From positions 1 through 27,036 of the forward strand of contig DIHL01000018.1 in assembly GCA_002420145.1 (NCBI GenBank): 27,036 nucleotides of DNA. The letters are read 5' to 3'. The translations under genes and the position numbers were made by a program. Positions 1 through 6,967 of this stretch are shown piece after piece (the stretch's first letter is position 1; each line of letters starts with the position of its first letter). The stretch comes from Bacteroidetes bacterium UBA5697. Its GTDB lineage: Bacteria > Bacteroidota > Bacteroidia > B-17B0 > Aurantibacillaceae. A model generated the notes under the pieces. It was not told the DNA's origin. It saw only the letters and a list, made by a program, of their open reading frames with translations, and did not search any database.

Positions 1-2
1 CT

Positions 3-50
3 GATAATCAATTATTTATAAAATAATTGATTATTTTATTATTTTTTTGG
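3..50 (+). terminator. AT-rich intrinsic terminator of an upstream gene outside the window
   Basis: A perfect 14-bp inverted repeat (4-17 with 21-34, 3-nt loop) is followed by a T-rich tract. The stem is nearly all A/T. It probably ends a plus-strand gene lying before the window, and separates it from the first lipoprotein gene. Confidence 0.5.
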
Positions 51-116
51 GTTACTAATTTAAAATTTCGGTATAAATGTTCAAATAACAACAAAACAAC
101 TTAAAAAATTAAAAAA

Positions 117-359
117 ATGACAAAATTATTTTCAATTATCGCAGTAGCTATCATGGCTACAACTGTAGTATCTTGTGGACAATCAGCTGAAGAAAAAGCT
201 AAAATCGAAGAGCAAGCAAAACACACTGCTGATTCAATTTCTGCTGCATTAGAAGCTAGCTTAGCTGGTGCTATGGAAGCTGCAACTGATACAACTGCTG
301 CTGCTGCAACTACTGAGACTGCTGCTGCAACTACTGAAGCTGGTCACGAAGCTCACTAA
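117..359 (+). CDS. Small lipoprotein with Ala/Thr-rich tail
   Basis: An 80-residue protein with a short hydrophobic signal sequence ending in a lipobox (TVVSC, Cys20), so it should be lipid-anchored after signal peptidase II cleavage. The mature part starts with a charged helical stretch (AEEKAKIEEQAK, then ADSISAALEAS) and ends in a low-complexity Ala/Thr/Glu tail that repeats ETAAATTE-like units. No enzymatic motif is visible. It is clearly related to the next gene: both have the lipobox, then AE(E/D), an AK pair and a DSI motif at matching positions, so this is a tandem duplication. A strong terminator follows at 383-420, so it is probably transcribed alone. Function unknown; small abundant lipoproteins of this kind are common in Bacteroidota. 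Confidence 0.8.
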   Translation: MTKLFSIIAVAIMATTVVSCGQSAEEKAKIEEQAKHTADSISAALEASLAGAMEAATDTTAAAATTETAAATTEAGHEAH

Positions 360-382
360 GAATTTGTGTTTAGTTAGTTAGG

Positions 383-420
383 AAAAGTCCACGTGTCTAT
401 GATACGTGGGCTTTTTATTT
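383..420 (+). terminator. Intrinsic terminator of the first lipoprotein gene
   Basis: A 12-bp stem with one G-T wobble (383-394 with 404-415), holding a GC-rich middle (CCACGT/ACGTGG), runs into CTTTTTATTTT. Confidence 0.85.
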
Positions 421-495
421 TATAAAAAAGTATAATTTCTTTATTCAACAAAAAATTATCTTTACATTCGAAATATTAAATTTTAAATCAAATTC

Positions 496-702
496 ATGAA
501 AAAGGCATATATCATTCTATCAGTTACAATTTTAACTTTAGCATTTGTTAAATGCAAACCTGCAGCAGAAGACAGATTTAAAATGCATGAAAATGCAAAA
601 CGTATTTCGGATTCGATTGGAAGAGTAATTGATGCTGCAATGGCAGAAGTTGCAATTCAGCCTAAAGATGGCGCTGTAGTTGTGGATACAACTAAAAAAT
701 AA
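496..702 (+). CDS. Small lipoprotein, paralogue of the preceding gene
   Basis: A 68-residue protein with an N-terminal hydrophobic segment and a probable lipobox (AFVKC, Cys20; Lys before Cys is atypical). The mature part (KPAAEDRFKMHENAKRISDS) aligns with the upstream lipoprotein but lacks its Ala/Thr-rich tail, ending instead in VVVDTTKK. It is predicted to be a helical, membrane-anchored protein of unknown role. It lies 3 nt from the end of the convergent gene, and no hairpin terminator separates them. A TAnnTTTG-like element (TATCTTTA, 457-464) lies about 32 nt before the start codon and may be its own promoter. Confidence 0.75.
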   Translation: MKKAYIILSVTILTLAFVKCKPAAEDRFKMHENAKRISDSIGRVIDAAMAEVAIQPKDGAVVVDTTKK

Positions 703-705
703 TTT

Positions 706-1464
706 CTAAAATTTTATTGATAACCCATTTCTAAAGGAGTATACCAAATCTGGTATTCCTACTGGTTGTTTTGTGTCGTATAACATATTAAATGACGACT
801 TAAAATTTAAGTGTTTATTGATATGTATTTCTAATCCACTATCATTAGCGATACGATAGTCGGATGTGTTTTCTATATTAGGTTGATAAAAGGTGGTACT
901 TGTTAAATCAATCGTTTTGAAAATCAAAAAACTACACGTTACATAAGAACTCAAACGATGTTCGTATAAGTTTACTTCATCATTCATAATATCATCGTAT
1001 TCATACATATACAAGGCTGCTATATAAATACGAGCATTTTCTTTTTTCAATAATTTCAATCGCGGACCCGCTCCCAACAAATACCTAAAATCTAATTTCA
1101 AAACTGGATTATATTGTGTTTGAGTAAAGGCTTCTAGCGTAACCCATTTGCTGACTTTATAATTATATCTAAAATGCTGGTACCCTGCATTGGCAAAATC
1201 TGTATTACCAGCTTTAATAAAATTTAAATCATTTAGTAAAATAAAACGACTTCTATTTTTTTGATACTGCACACGAATGACATTTGAAAACTGCAACACC
1301 TGTTGTGTATTATTAAATACATTAAAATTAAAATCTACATTTCCCACCCAACCATTAGTGTCGTTTAAAAAGCGCTTATTTTCAATATTAATCACTTGTG
1401 CGTTTAAAGAAAATGCAAAGCAAACAATAAGAATAATGAATCCTTTAGAAATCAACCTTAACAT
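706..1464 (-). CDS. DUF481-like outer-membrane beta-barrel protein
   Basis: A 252-residue protein with a signal peptide (cleavage likely near LNAQ, about residue 22) followed by alternating hydrophobic/polar strands that end in the aromatic residue typical of outer-membrane barrels (SIKF). The pattern GWVGNVDFNFN, a middle YQHFRYNYKVSKWVTLE and LLGAGPRLKLL fits the DUF481 (YdiY-like, salt-induced outer-membrane protein) family. Its start lies inside the 3' end of the TonB-dependent receptor gene (20-nt overlap), which implies translational coupling in one operon with the receptor and the possible propeller lipoprotein. Role unknown; it may assist or accompany the receptor in the outer membrane. 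Confidence 0.7.
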   Translation of the reverse strand: MLRLISKGFIILIVCFAFSLNAQVINIENKRFLNDTNGWVGNVDFNFNVFNNTQQVLQFSNVIRVQYQKNRSRFILLNDLNFIKAGNTDFANAGYQHFRYNYKVSKWVTLEAFTQTQYNPVLKLDFRYLLGAGPRLKLLKKENARIYIAALYMYEYDDIMNDEVNLYEHRLSSYVTCSFLIFKTIDLTSTTFYQPNIENTSDYRIANDSGLEIHINKHLNFKSSFNMLYDTKQPVGIPDLVYSFRNGLSIKF

Positions 1465-3907
1465 AAAATAAAGGCAAAAAGCCTAACTGATAATTTTTAA
1501 TTAATGGATCGGCATTAATGTTTGCAGGATCTGGCGCATAGCTTAACGCTAATACATTTTTAGCATTCATAATGTTTACTAAATCTAAAGCTATTTCGTA
1601 TGTTGCTTTTTTCTTATTGATTTTATATGCAATTCTTAAATCTAAGCGATTATAAGGATTAAACTGCAACGTGTTTACTTTATCATTATCAGCCACCACA
1701 TCCATCACGGCATTACTAGCTGCTACATCTACTGGCGAATAACGCTTGCCGCCACCATAAGTAAATTTAGAAGACACATTAATGGAATTCTTTTTTGATT
1801 TACCAATCTCATACTCTAAGCCAGCCAATAAATTCATCATGTATTGTCCGTTAAAATCAGTATCAAATGTTTTTCCATTACTTCCAGTGTATTTACTATC
1901 AAATAAACTAGCTGAGTATAAAAAGAAATAATGTTTGCTAAATGATTTTTCTAAAGTAAACTCTAATCCATAATTATAACCAGTTCCTTTATTTTCCATC
2001 GTATAAATTGGAAAGAAACGATTGAAACTAGCACCTCTATTAAGCAACGATACACTTGATGGAACTGCATATACAGGTATATCCCATAAATATTGATAGT
2101 AGGCCTCTAACTTTGTTCGGAAGTATTTAGAAATCTGCAAATCGTAACCCAACACAGCATGTTGACTTTTGCTAAATCCTAAATTTTTATTATCCTGTAT
2201 TTTTCCGGGATTAGTATACGTTTTACCATCTCTTACTAAACTATCAGGCGCTGCATAATATAAATAAGTTGGTTGCATTTGACTATGCATACCATAAGCT
2301 AAACTTAAAGATTGATTTGATTTAAATTGATAACGTAAACTTGCTCTTGGCTCTACTACCCAACTATTACTTAGTGTTAAGTATTGTGCAAACACTCCTA
2401 AATTAGTGCTCCATTTTTCGTTGAATTTATGTACAAAAGCAAGATAAGGTTGCAATAAATAAAAATCTGCTTTAGCGTTAATTCGCGTTTTAAAAGATTT
2501 ATCATTAATTGCTTGGGCAATGGTATCGTATCTTGAATTAATTTTTGCTTGATCATAAAAATCAACATGAAATAAATTCGCAAAAAAACCTACTTTGAAA
2601 CTATTCTTAGCATTCATTTTATGTTTGATATACCAAGCTAAAGTTGTTTTTGTTTCTAAAAAATCGTAGCCTAAAATTTGAGGCAAGGTATCATTTGGTT
2701 TAAAGTTTTTATCTCTTAATACTAAATAATGATCCACGTTTAAACCTTGTCCACTATAAGCAATAGAGGTTTTCATTAAAGTTCTGCTATTAAACGAATA
2801 AGCATGATTTAAAATAGCAACACCCATACTTGACGCAAAATATTGATCACGATTTAAATCACCATACAATTCTTTTGGTCTTTCGGTTTGAGTACTTAAA
2901 ATAATTTTAATACTACTTAATCCTCCTATTGCACTTAAAGAAAATATTCCGGCTTTTTTAGTTGGAAAATTAAAACGAAAAGCGCCATCTTGATATTGAG
3001 GAACGGCACTTGTGCCCAATTTAATATTTAAACCAGATAATAGTTTAAGAGTAGAATATCTATAATTGATAAAATAACTACTTCCTCTTTCTTTATTAAT
3101 TGGGCCTTCAACTGATAATTCAGTTCCTAATAAACCAAACTGAAACGTACGTTCGTGCTTTTGATTATTTCCATTACGCATTTTCAAATCAAACACACCA
3201 CCTAATGCATTACCATAATTTGCGGGGAAAGCACCCGTATAAAATTCGGAATTAGCTAAATATTTATTATTAATAATGGCAGTTGGACCACCAGCCGAAC
3301 CAGCTACGGCAAAGTGATTCGGATTAGGGATATCGATTTCTTCTAATCGCCATAACAAACCCGAGGGAGAATTACCACGTACGACAATGTCGTTACGACT
3401 ATCGTTAGTTCCTTGTACGCCCGCAAAATTAGAAGCCATTCGAGCGGGATCTTGACGAGAGCCTGGATAACGCTCTGTTTCTTCAATACTAAATGTTTTC
3501 ACATTCACGGCTTGCATATCAGTTACCACATCTTTTTGCTCATCCGCATTCACCACCACTTCATCCATTTGAACTAAAGACTCTTCTAACTCAATCGTTA
3601 AAAACGTTTCTTTGCCAGAAGACACGATGATATCATTTAACGGAACCGTGTTATAACCAAACATGGATACTATAAACGAACGACGTCCAACGGCAATGCC
3701 TTCCAATTTAAAATTTCCATTGGCATCTGTTGTTGCCACATGCTTTTTTGTAGAATCATTTTTTAAACGAACCACAACTCCTGGTAAACCAACCGAGGAA
3801 ACCTTATCAACTATCTGGCCTCTTACTGTTTGAGTGTATGTAGTTTGAGCTAAAGATGTAAAAGAAAATAATATAGCGAATACAAAAAGTAATAAAAATC
3901 TAATCAT
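1445..3907 (-). CDS. TonB-dependent outer-membrane receptor
   Basis: An 820-residue protein. Signal peptide about residues 1-20 (FSFTSLAQ), then a CarboxypepD_reg-like Ig domain about 27-112 (GQIVDKVSSVGLPGVVV, TDANGNFKLEGI), a plug domain about 115-250 (MDEVVVNA, IVVRGNSPSGLLWRLEEID, NYGNALGGVFDLKMR), and a large barrel to the C-terminal aromatic residue (FYVKVDF). The family takes up large or scarce substrates with energy from TonB-ExbBD. The substrate cannot be told; there is no SusD partner next door, so it is not a standard SusCD glycan system. Operon order is possible propeller lipoprotein, receptor, DUF481-like barrel, with 37 nt before and a 20-nt overlap after. Confidence 0.9.
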   Translation of the reverse strand: MIRFLLLFVFAILFSFTSLAQTTYTQTVRGQIVDKVSSVGLPGVVVRLKNDSTKKHVATTDANGNFKLEGIAVGRRSFIVSMFGYNTVPLNDIIVSSGKETFLTIELEESLVQMDEVVVNADEQKDVVTDMQAVNVKTFSIEETERYPGSRQDPARMASNFAGVQGTNDSRNDIVVRGNSPSGLLWRLEEIDIPNPNHFAVAGSAGGPTAIINNKYLANSEFYTGAFPANYGNALGGVFDLKMRNGNNQKHERTFQFGLLGTELSVEGPINKERGSSYFINYRYSTLKLLSGLNIKLGTSAVPQYQDGAFRFNFPTKKAGIFSLSAIGGLSSIKIILSTQTERPKELYGDLNRDQYFASSMGVAILNHAYSFNSRTLMKTSIAYSGQGLNVDHYLVLRDKNFKPNDTLPQILGYDFLETKTTLAWYIKHKMNAKNSFKVGFFANLFHVDFYDQAKINSRYDTIAQAINDKSFKTRINAKADFYLLQPYLAFVHKFNEKWSTNLGVFAQYLTLSNSWVVEPRASLRYQFKSNQSLSLAYGMHSQMQPTYLYYAAPDSLVRDGKTYTNPGKIQDNKNLGFSKSQHAVLGYDLQISKYFRTKLEAYYQYLWDIPVYAVPSSVSLLNRGASFNRFFPIYTMENKGTGYNYGLEFTLEKSFSKHYFFLYSASLFDSKYTGSNGKTFDTDFNGQYMMNLLAGLEYEIGKSKKNSINVSSKFTYGGGKRYSPVDVAASNAVMDVVADNDKVNTLQFNPYNRLDLRIAYKINKKKATYEIALDLVNIMNAKNVLALSYAPDPANINADPLIKNYQLGFLPLFYVKVDF

Positions 3908-3944
3908 AAGCTAAAAATACAAATTTTTAGAAAACTGAGATAAT

Positions 3945-4733
3945 TTACTCAACCACTAACGAATCTTGATAAACCTTATAAAAACGCTCGTTTTGCCAAT
4001 ACACCGTTTTAATTATAGTATCGGTAAACTGTTTTTCGATAGTATTAAAGGTTTGAGTTTGATATTGTTTTAGTGTGTGATTTTCAAAATAAAACACATC
4101 CCCATTAACCACATTAAACTCTTTTAAATTTTTCAGCGGAATGGTTTTGTAAAATGTACCATAAATATCAAATACCAAAATACCTTCATCGGGACAATTC
4201 AAATAAATGAAATTATTATTTTCTTGCAAAAAATTTGGCTTTATGTCAACATCTAGTATACGCTTTAAGTTTCCTGTCTTTACTAACGATTTTAATTCAG
4301 CATCAAATCTGCATAATTCATTATTTTGTTTATCATACAACCAAAAGCTATTATTAGATGATGAACACACTAAGCTACTTTGTTCATGACCAAGCGACTC
4401 TAGCGAAATCATATTGCTAGATTCCGTCATTTGATTGTCTAAAAAAATAAGTTGCTGAAAATCTTTATAGTAAACCAAAACCTTTAATGGATTCGTTGCA
4501 TCTACAAACTCTATTTTACCGTAACGTTTGGTACTGTATTTTTTTTGTAAAATGCCCATAGCATTATACTTTACAATTTCATTATCAGTAATAATATAAA
4601 TATTTCCAAAACCATCAATTTCTACGTGAGATTTATGTTCAGGAAATTTAATATGTATTTCAGGCTCGGATGTTTGAAATACAAAAGAGCAGCCTAATAC
4701 AACACAAATAACTATGATAATGAGAAATCTCAA
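3945..4733 (-). CDS. Predicted secreted lipoprotein, possible beta-propeller
   Basis: A 262-residue protein. The only in-frame start that keeps the signal peptide is a TTG codon at 4733-4731; an in-frame stop lies just upstream and the next Met is about residue 59, inside the mature fold. Residues 1-15 form a signal sequence with a lipobox (VVLGC, Cys15). The rest has repeated units of about 40 residues with short strands (DGFGNIYIITDNEIVKYN, NNFIYLNCPDEGILVFDIYG), reminiscent of NHL/WD-like propellers, but no named family is recognised. It is first in the operon with the TonB-dependent receptor and may sit at the outer membrane with it. Function unknown. Confidence 0.7.
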   Translation of the reverse strand: MRFLIIIVICVVLGCSFVFQTSEPEIHIKFPEHKSHVEIDGFGNIYIITDNEIVKYNAMGILQKKYSTKRYGKIEFVDATNPLKVLVYYKDFQQLIFLDNQMTESSNMISLESLGHEQSSLVCSSSNNSFWLYDKQNNELCRFDAELKSLVKTGNLKRILDVDIKPNFLQENNNFIYLNCPDEGILVFDIYGTFYKTIPLKNLKEFNVVNGDVFYFENHTLKQYQTQTFNTIEKQFTDTIIKTVYWQNERFYKVYQDSLVVE

Positions 4734-4782
4734 GTTTATTTATTTAACGCTAAGATAATTTATAAATTGTGATTTATCTAAA

Positions 4783-4817
4783 ATAAAAAGCCCCCCATTT
4801 TGCAATAGAGGGCTTTT
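4783..4817 (-). terminator. Terminator of the PfkB-family kinase gene
   Basis: Read on the minus strand, AAAAGCCCTC pairs with GGGGGCTTTT across a short loop and is followed by a TTTTATTTT tract. It separates the kinase from the receptor operon downstream. Confidence 0.85.
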
Positions 4818-4832
4818 GAAATAATAAGATAA

Positions 4833-5756
4833 TCATACTAAAGAGATATCAAATTGAACTAAATCAACAAACTCTTGAACTCTATTAGATACATCTTCTT
4901 GAGATAAGCCAATTAAGCGCTCTGTTCCAAATTTTTCAACTGTAAAACTAGCCATTGCCGAACCAAAAATAATAGCACGTTTCATGTTTTCGAAACTGAT
5001 ATCTTTTGTTTTAGCTAAATAACCAATAAAGCCTCCCGCAAAACTATCGCCTGCTCCTGTTGGATCAAATACATCTTCTAAAGGTAATGCTGGTGCAAAA
5101 AACACTTCTTCTTTATTAAATAATAAAGCACCGTGCTCACCTTTTTTAATTACTAATACTTTTGGACCCATTGCTAAGATTTTTTGAGCCGCTTTTACTA
5201 AAGAATACTCTCCAGATAACTGACGAGCCTCAGAATCATTGATAGTTAAAACATCAATACCTTTTAATGTTTCCAATAATTCAGGCATGGCGATATCCAT
5301 CCAAAAATTCATAGTATCTAATACAATTAATTTTGGACGTTTAGATAATTGGGACAATACCTTTTGTTGTACAGCTGGCATTAAGTTCCCTAACATTAAA
5401 AATTCGCAATTTTTGTATGATTCAGGTACAATTGGGTCAAAATCACCCAAAACATTTAACTGAGTATCTAAAGTATCACGAGAATTCATGTCGTTATGGT
5501 AACGACCGCTCCAAAAAAATGATTTTTCGCCTTGTTTGATTTGCAAACCATCTAAATTAACTCCTTGACCCTTAAGTGTATTCATAAATTCTTGAGGAAA
5601 ATCGTCCCCAACAACCGACACAAGGTTTATTTCTTTTGTAAAGTAAGAAGATGCTAAAGCTATGTAACTAGCTGCTCCACCAACGATTTTATCGGTTTTC
5701 CCGAAAGGTGTTTCGATAGCATCAAACGCTACTGTACCTACTACTAATAGACTCAT
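4833..5756 (-). CDS. PfkB/ribokinase-family sugar or nucleoside kinase
   Basis: A 307-residue cytoplasmic kinase of usual PfkB length. It transfers phosphate from ATP to a hydroxyl of a sugar or nucleoside. Visible motifs: the N-terminal GG of signature 1 (VGGAASYIA, 25-33), the lid/substrate region, KKGEHGA (204-210), and signature 2 DPTGAGDSFAGGF (231-243) with the catalytic base Asp237 and the anion hole GAGD. The sequence does not identify the substrate: neither the adenosine-kinase nor the fructokinase signature is obvious. It is monocistronic, with a -7 element at 5780-5787 and a terminator at 4783-4817. Its placement next to tRNA genes has no evident functional meaning. Confidence 0.9.
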   Translation of the reverse strand: MSLLVVGTVAFDAIETPFGKTDKIVGGAASYIALASSYFTKEINLVSVVGDDFPQEFMNTLKGQGVNLDGLQIKQGEKSFFWSGRYHNDMNSRDTLDTQLNVLGDFDPIVPESYKNCEFLMLGNLMPAVQQKVLSQLSKRPKLIVLDTMNFWMDIAMPELLETLKGIDVLTINDSEARQLSGEYSLVKAAQKILAMGPKVLVIKKGEHGALLFNKEEVFFAPALPLEDVFDPTGAGDSFAGGFIGYLAKTKDISFENMKRAIIFGSAMASFTVEKFGTERLIGLSQEDVSNRVQEFVDLVQFDISLV

Positions 5757-5779
5757 AAAAAAAAGATTAAAAATTTTTA

Positions 5780-5787
5780 CAAATATA
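5780..5787 (-). promoter_or_regulatory. Bacteroidota -7 promoter element for the PfkB-family kinase
   Basis: The minus strand reads TATATTTG, an exact match to the Bacteroidota -7 consensus TAnnTTTG, 24 nt before the ATG. No clear -33 TTG was found at the expected distance. Confidence 0.45.
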
Positions 5788-5818
5788 TTGTTTATTTACA
5801 AAATAGATATTAAATTTG
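5787..5818 (+). promoter_or_regulatory. Promoter of the tRNA transcription unit
   Basis: TAAATTTG (5811-5818) matches TAnnTTTG exactly and lies 20 nt after an ATTG (-33-like, 5787-5790). It points toward the tRNA genes and abuts the divergent kinase promoter. It would give a leader of roughly 60 nt before tRNA-Asn. Confidence 0.5.
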
Positions 5819-5849
5819 CCCTCCCTTACAAGGAAAAGCATTAAAAGAC

Positions 5850-5861
5850 TGTTCTTTAACA
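5850..5861 (+). promoter_or_regulatory. BoxA-like antitermination element in the tRNA leader
   Basis: TGTTCTTTAACA differs by one base from the classic boxA core TGCTCTTTAACA, which binds NusB/NusE in stable-RNA leaders. It lies 22 nt before the tRNA-Asn gene. Its function here is inferred from that similarity only. Confidence 0.45.
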
Positions 5862-5883
5862 TTTATATAACCAGAATAATGAT

Positions 5884-5957
5884 TCCCTCTTAGCTCAGCT
5901 GGTTAGAGCACATGACTGTTAATCATGGGGTCCCTGGTTCGAGCCCAGGAGAGGGAG
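5884..5957 (+). tRNA. tRNA-Asn (anticodon GTT)
   Basis: A full 74-nt cloverleaf: acceptor stem TCCCTCT/AGAGGGA, D arm GCTC/GAGC, anticodon stem CATGA/TCATG with loop CTGTTAA giving GTT, T arm CCTGG-TTCGAGC-CCAGG, and discriminator G. The CCA end is not encoded. It reads asparagine AAC/AAU codons. Confidence 0.95.
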
Positions 5958-5959
5958 CA

Positions 5960-5997
5960 AAAAGCCATCCACTAATTAGTAGGGTGGCTTTTTTTAT
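5960..5997 (+). terminator. Terminator after tRNA-Asn
   Basis: AAAAGCCATCC pairs with GGGTGGCTTTT (one wobble) around a short loop and runs into seven or more T. It lies between the two tRNA genes, so tRNA-Arg may have its own promoter or depend on read-through. Confidence 0.8.
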
Positions 5998-6028
5998 GAT
6001 ATAAAGTGTAATTTTACAAGTAGTAACT

Positions 6029-6100
6029 GGCACCGTAGTTCAATGGATAGAATAAGCGTTTCCTAAACGTTTGATGTAGGTTCGATTCCTACCGGAGCCA
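6029..6100 (+). tRNA. tRNA-Arg (anticodon CCT), with an acceptor-stem mismatch
   Basis: A 72-nt cloverleaf: anticodon stem AGCGT/ACGTT with loop TTCCTAA giving CCT (arginine AGG), T arm GTAGG-TTCGATT-CCTAC, and discriminator A. The acceptor arms GGCACCG (6029-6035) and CGGAGCC (6093-6099) pair at six of seven positions; the fourth pair is A-A. An 18-nt near-copy of its 3' end recurs at 6249-6266, so the mismatch may be a scar from integration of foreign DNA that replaced the 3' end. CCA is not encoded. It could still be functional. Confidence 0.88.
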
Positions 6101-6115
6101 CTGTTAAAGCAATTC

Positions 6116-6144
6116 AAAATCCGCAGTATGCGGGTTTTTTATTT
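6116..6144 (+). terminator. Terminator after tRNA-Arg
   Basis: AAATCCGCA and TGCGGGTTT form a short stem with a 3-nt loop, followed by a run of T (6135-6140) and TATTTT. Confidence 0.75.
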
Positions 6145-6248
6145 TCGAAAGAATGAAAGCTTGCTTTAAAATTCTGAAGAAATAAAAATAATGCGAAGCA
6201 TGATTTTGAATTATTTTCAGTACTGACTTCAAAGGAACTAGCGAAGCT

Positions 6249-6266
6249 GATTCCTACCGGAGTCAC
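6249..6266 (+). repeat. Partial duplication of the tRNA-Arg 3' end (att-like direct repeat)
   Basis: GATTCCTACCGGAGTCAC repeats the T-arm/acceptor end of tRNA-Arg (6084-6101) with one difference (T for C at position 15). The copies are 165 bp apart. Such repeats mark sites where elements insert into tRNA 3' ends. The DNA between the copies is AT-rich, non-coding, and holds imperfect inverted repeats (about 6172-6230). No integrase gene is present in the window. Confidence 0.7.
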
Positions 6267-6281
6267 AATTGAATTTGGAAT

Positions 6282-6422
6282 ATGTTTTATGCTTATGTTA
6301 TTCAAAGTGAAATTGACAAGTCTTTTTACAAAGGACATTGTGAGAATTTAGAACTTAGACTCGAACAACATAATGCGGGACAAACAAAATGTCTTTTAAA
6401 GTTGATTGTGCTAAGTTTATAA
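6282..6422 (+). pseudogene. Truncated GIY-YIG nuclease (UPF0213/YhbQ-like)
   Basis: A 46-codon frame starts at ATG 6282 and encodes MFYAYVIQSEIDKSFYKGH followed by an ENLELRLEQHNAGQT segment. This is the N-terminal half of the small GIY-YIG domain: the tyrosine strand (YVIQ), FYKGH, and the conserved Arg in LRLEQH. Full family members are about 80-100 residues and continue with a Glu-containing helix that coordinates metal. Here the frame ends early after GQTKCLLKLIVLSL, so the gene is broken and presumably inactive. It starts 16 nt after the tRNA-end duplication. GIY-YIG ORFs next to tRNA ends suggest a past endonuclease-linked mobile element; that is inference. Confidence 0.65.
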
Positions 6423-6614
6423 GAACACAGCATTACAAATGCTGCGGAGCGGATGCAAGCTAAATTCCCATTTGGGTCTTGTAACATTATCTACCAAAAT
6501 GTTTGTTTAAAGATAATATGCCGCAAGACATCTACAAAGAAAAACAACAAATCATCCATTATTTCAATAATTTTAGCTGTGGCCAAATAACATTAGCCTC
6601 ATAAAATCATCTGA
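6423..6614. other. Degenerate DNA after the broken nuclease gene
   Basis: No intact gene is visible. A short open frame (ATG at 6518, stop at 6604; open back to 6485) reads MPQDIYKEKQQIIHYF and ends CGQITLAS. It could be the 3' remnant of a lost gene, but no family is recognised. The stretch is best seen as decayed accessory DNA next to the tRNA integration site. Confidence 0.35.
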
Positions 6615-6830
6615 TTATTTAATTCTCCATTTAGCATATACGAACCAACAATTTGGCTCAGCTGCCATATATGCATATTCAATAATTTCAATATTATTTG
6701 GATCGTCGTCCCCCATACCTGTTTTAAAAGGCGTTTGTTGTTCTGCTATTTTTTTAGGGATTTCTGATTCAATATTTTCTATGGATACACTTTTCTGCAT
6801 GATGCCAATAAAAAAGAATGTTTGTTTCAT
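6615..6830 (-). CDS. Hypothetical small protein
   Basis: A 71-residue protein with a hydrophobic start (MKQTFFFIGIM) and a polar rest (KTGMGDDDPNNIEIIEY, then AYMAAEPNCWFVYAKWRIK). The first residues are too short and uncharged for a convincing signal peptide. No motif or family is recognised and no ribosome binding site is evident. It stands alone between the decayed nuclease region and the DGQHR gene, with 137 bp of non-coding DNA on the latter side. The composition (acidic and aromatic residues, few runs) looks protein-like, so it is kept with modest confidence. Confidence 0.4.
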   Translation of the reverse strand: MKQTFFFIGIMQKSVSIENIESEIPKKIAEQQTPFKTGMGDDDPNNIEIIEYAYMAAEPNCWFVYAKWRIK

Positions 6831-6967
6831 ATTTATTAATTTATTAATGGTCTAAAATTCAATTACTTCTCTAGCCAACACTATAACATAAACATGTCGA
6901 TCGCTTTTGTAAAAGCTTTGATGTATACCAAACTGTTTGATTAGCGTGTGTTAGCAGTGCCATTTTT

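Noticed and set aside
1445..3907. SusC/SusD-type glycan uptake locus
   Set aside because: No SusD-like gene is adjacent; the neighbours are a possible propeller lipoprotein and a DUF481-like barrel.
6114..6338. Minus-strand frame of 74 codons over the tRNA-Arg downstream region
   Set aside because: It covers a terminator, the tRNA-end duplication and the start of the GIY-YIG remnant, which explain the sequence better.
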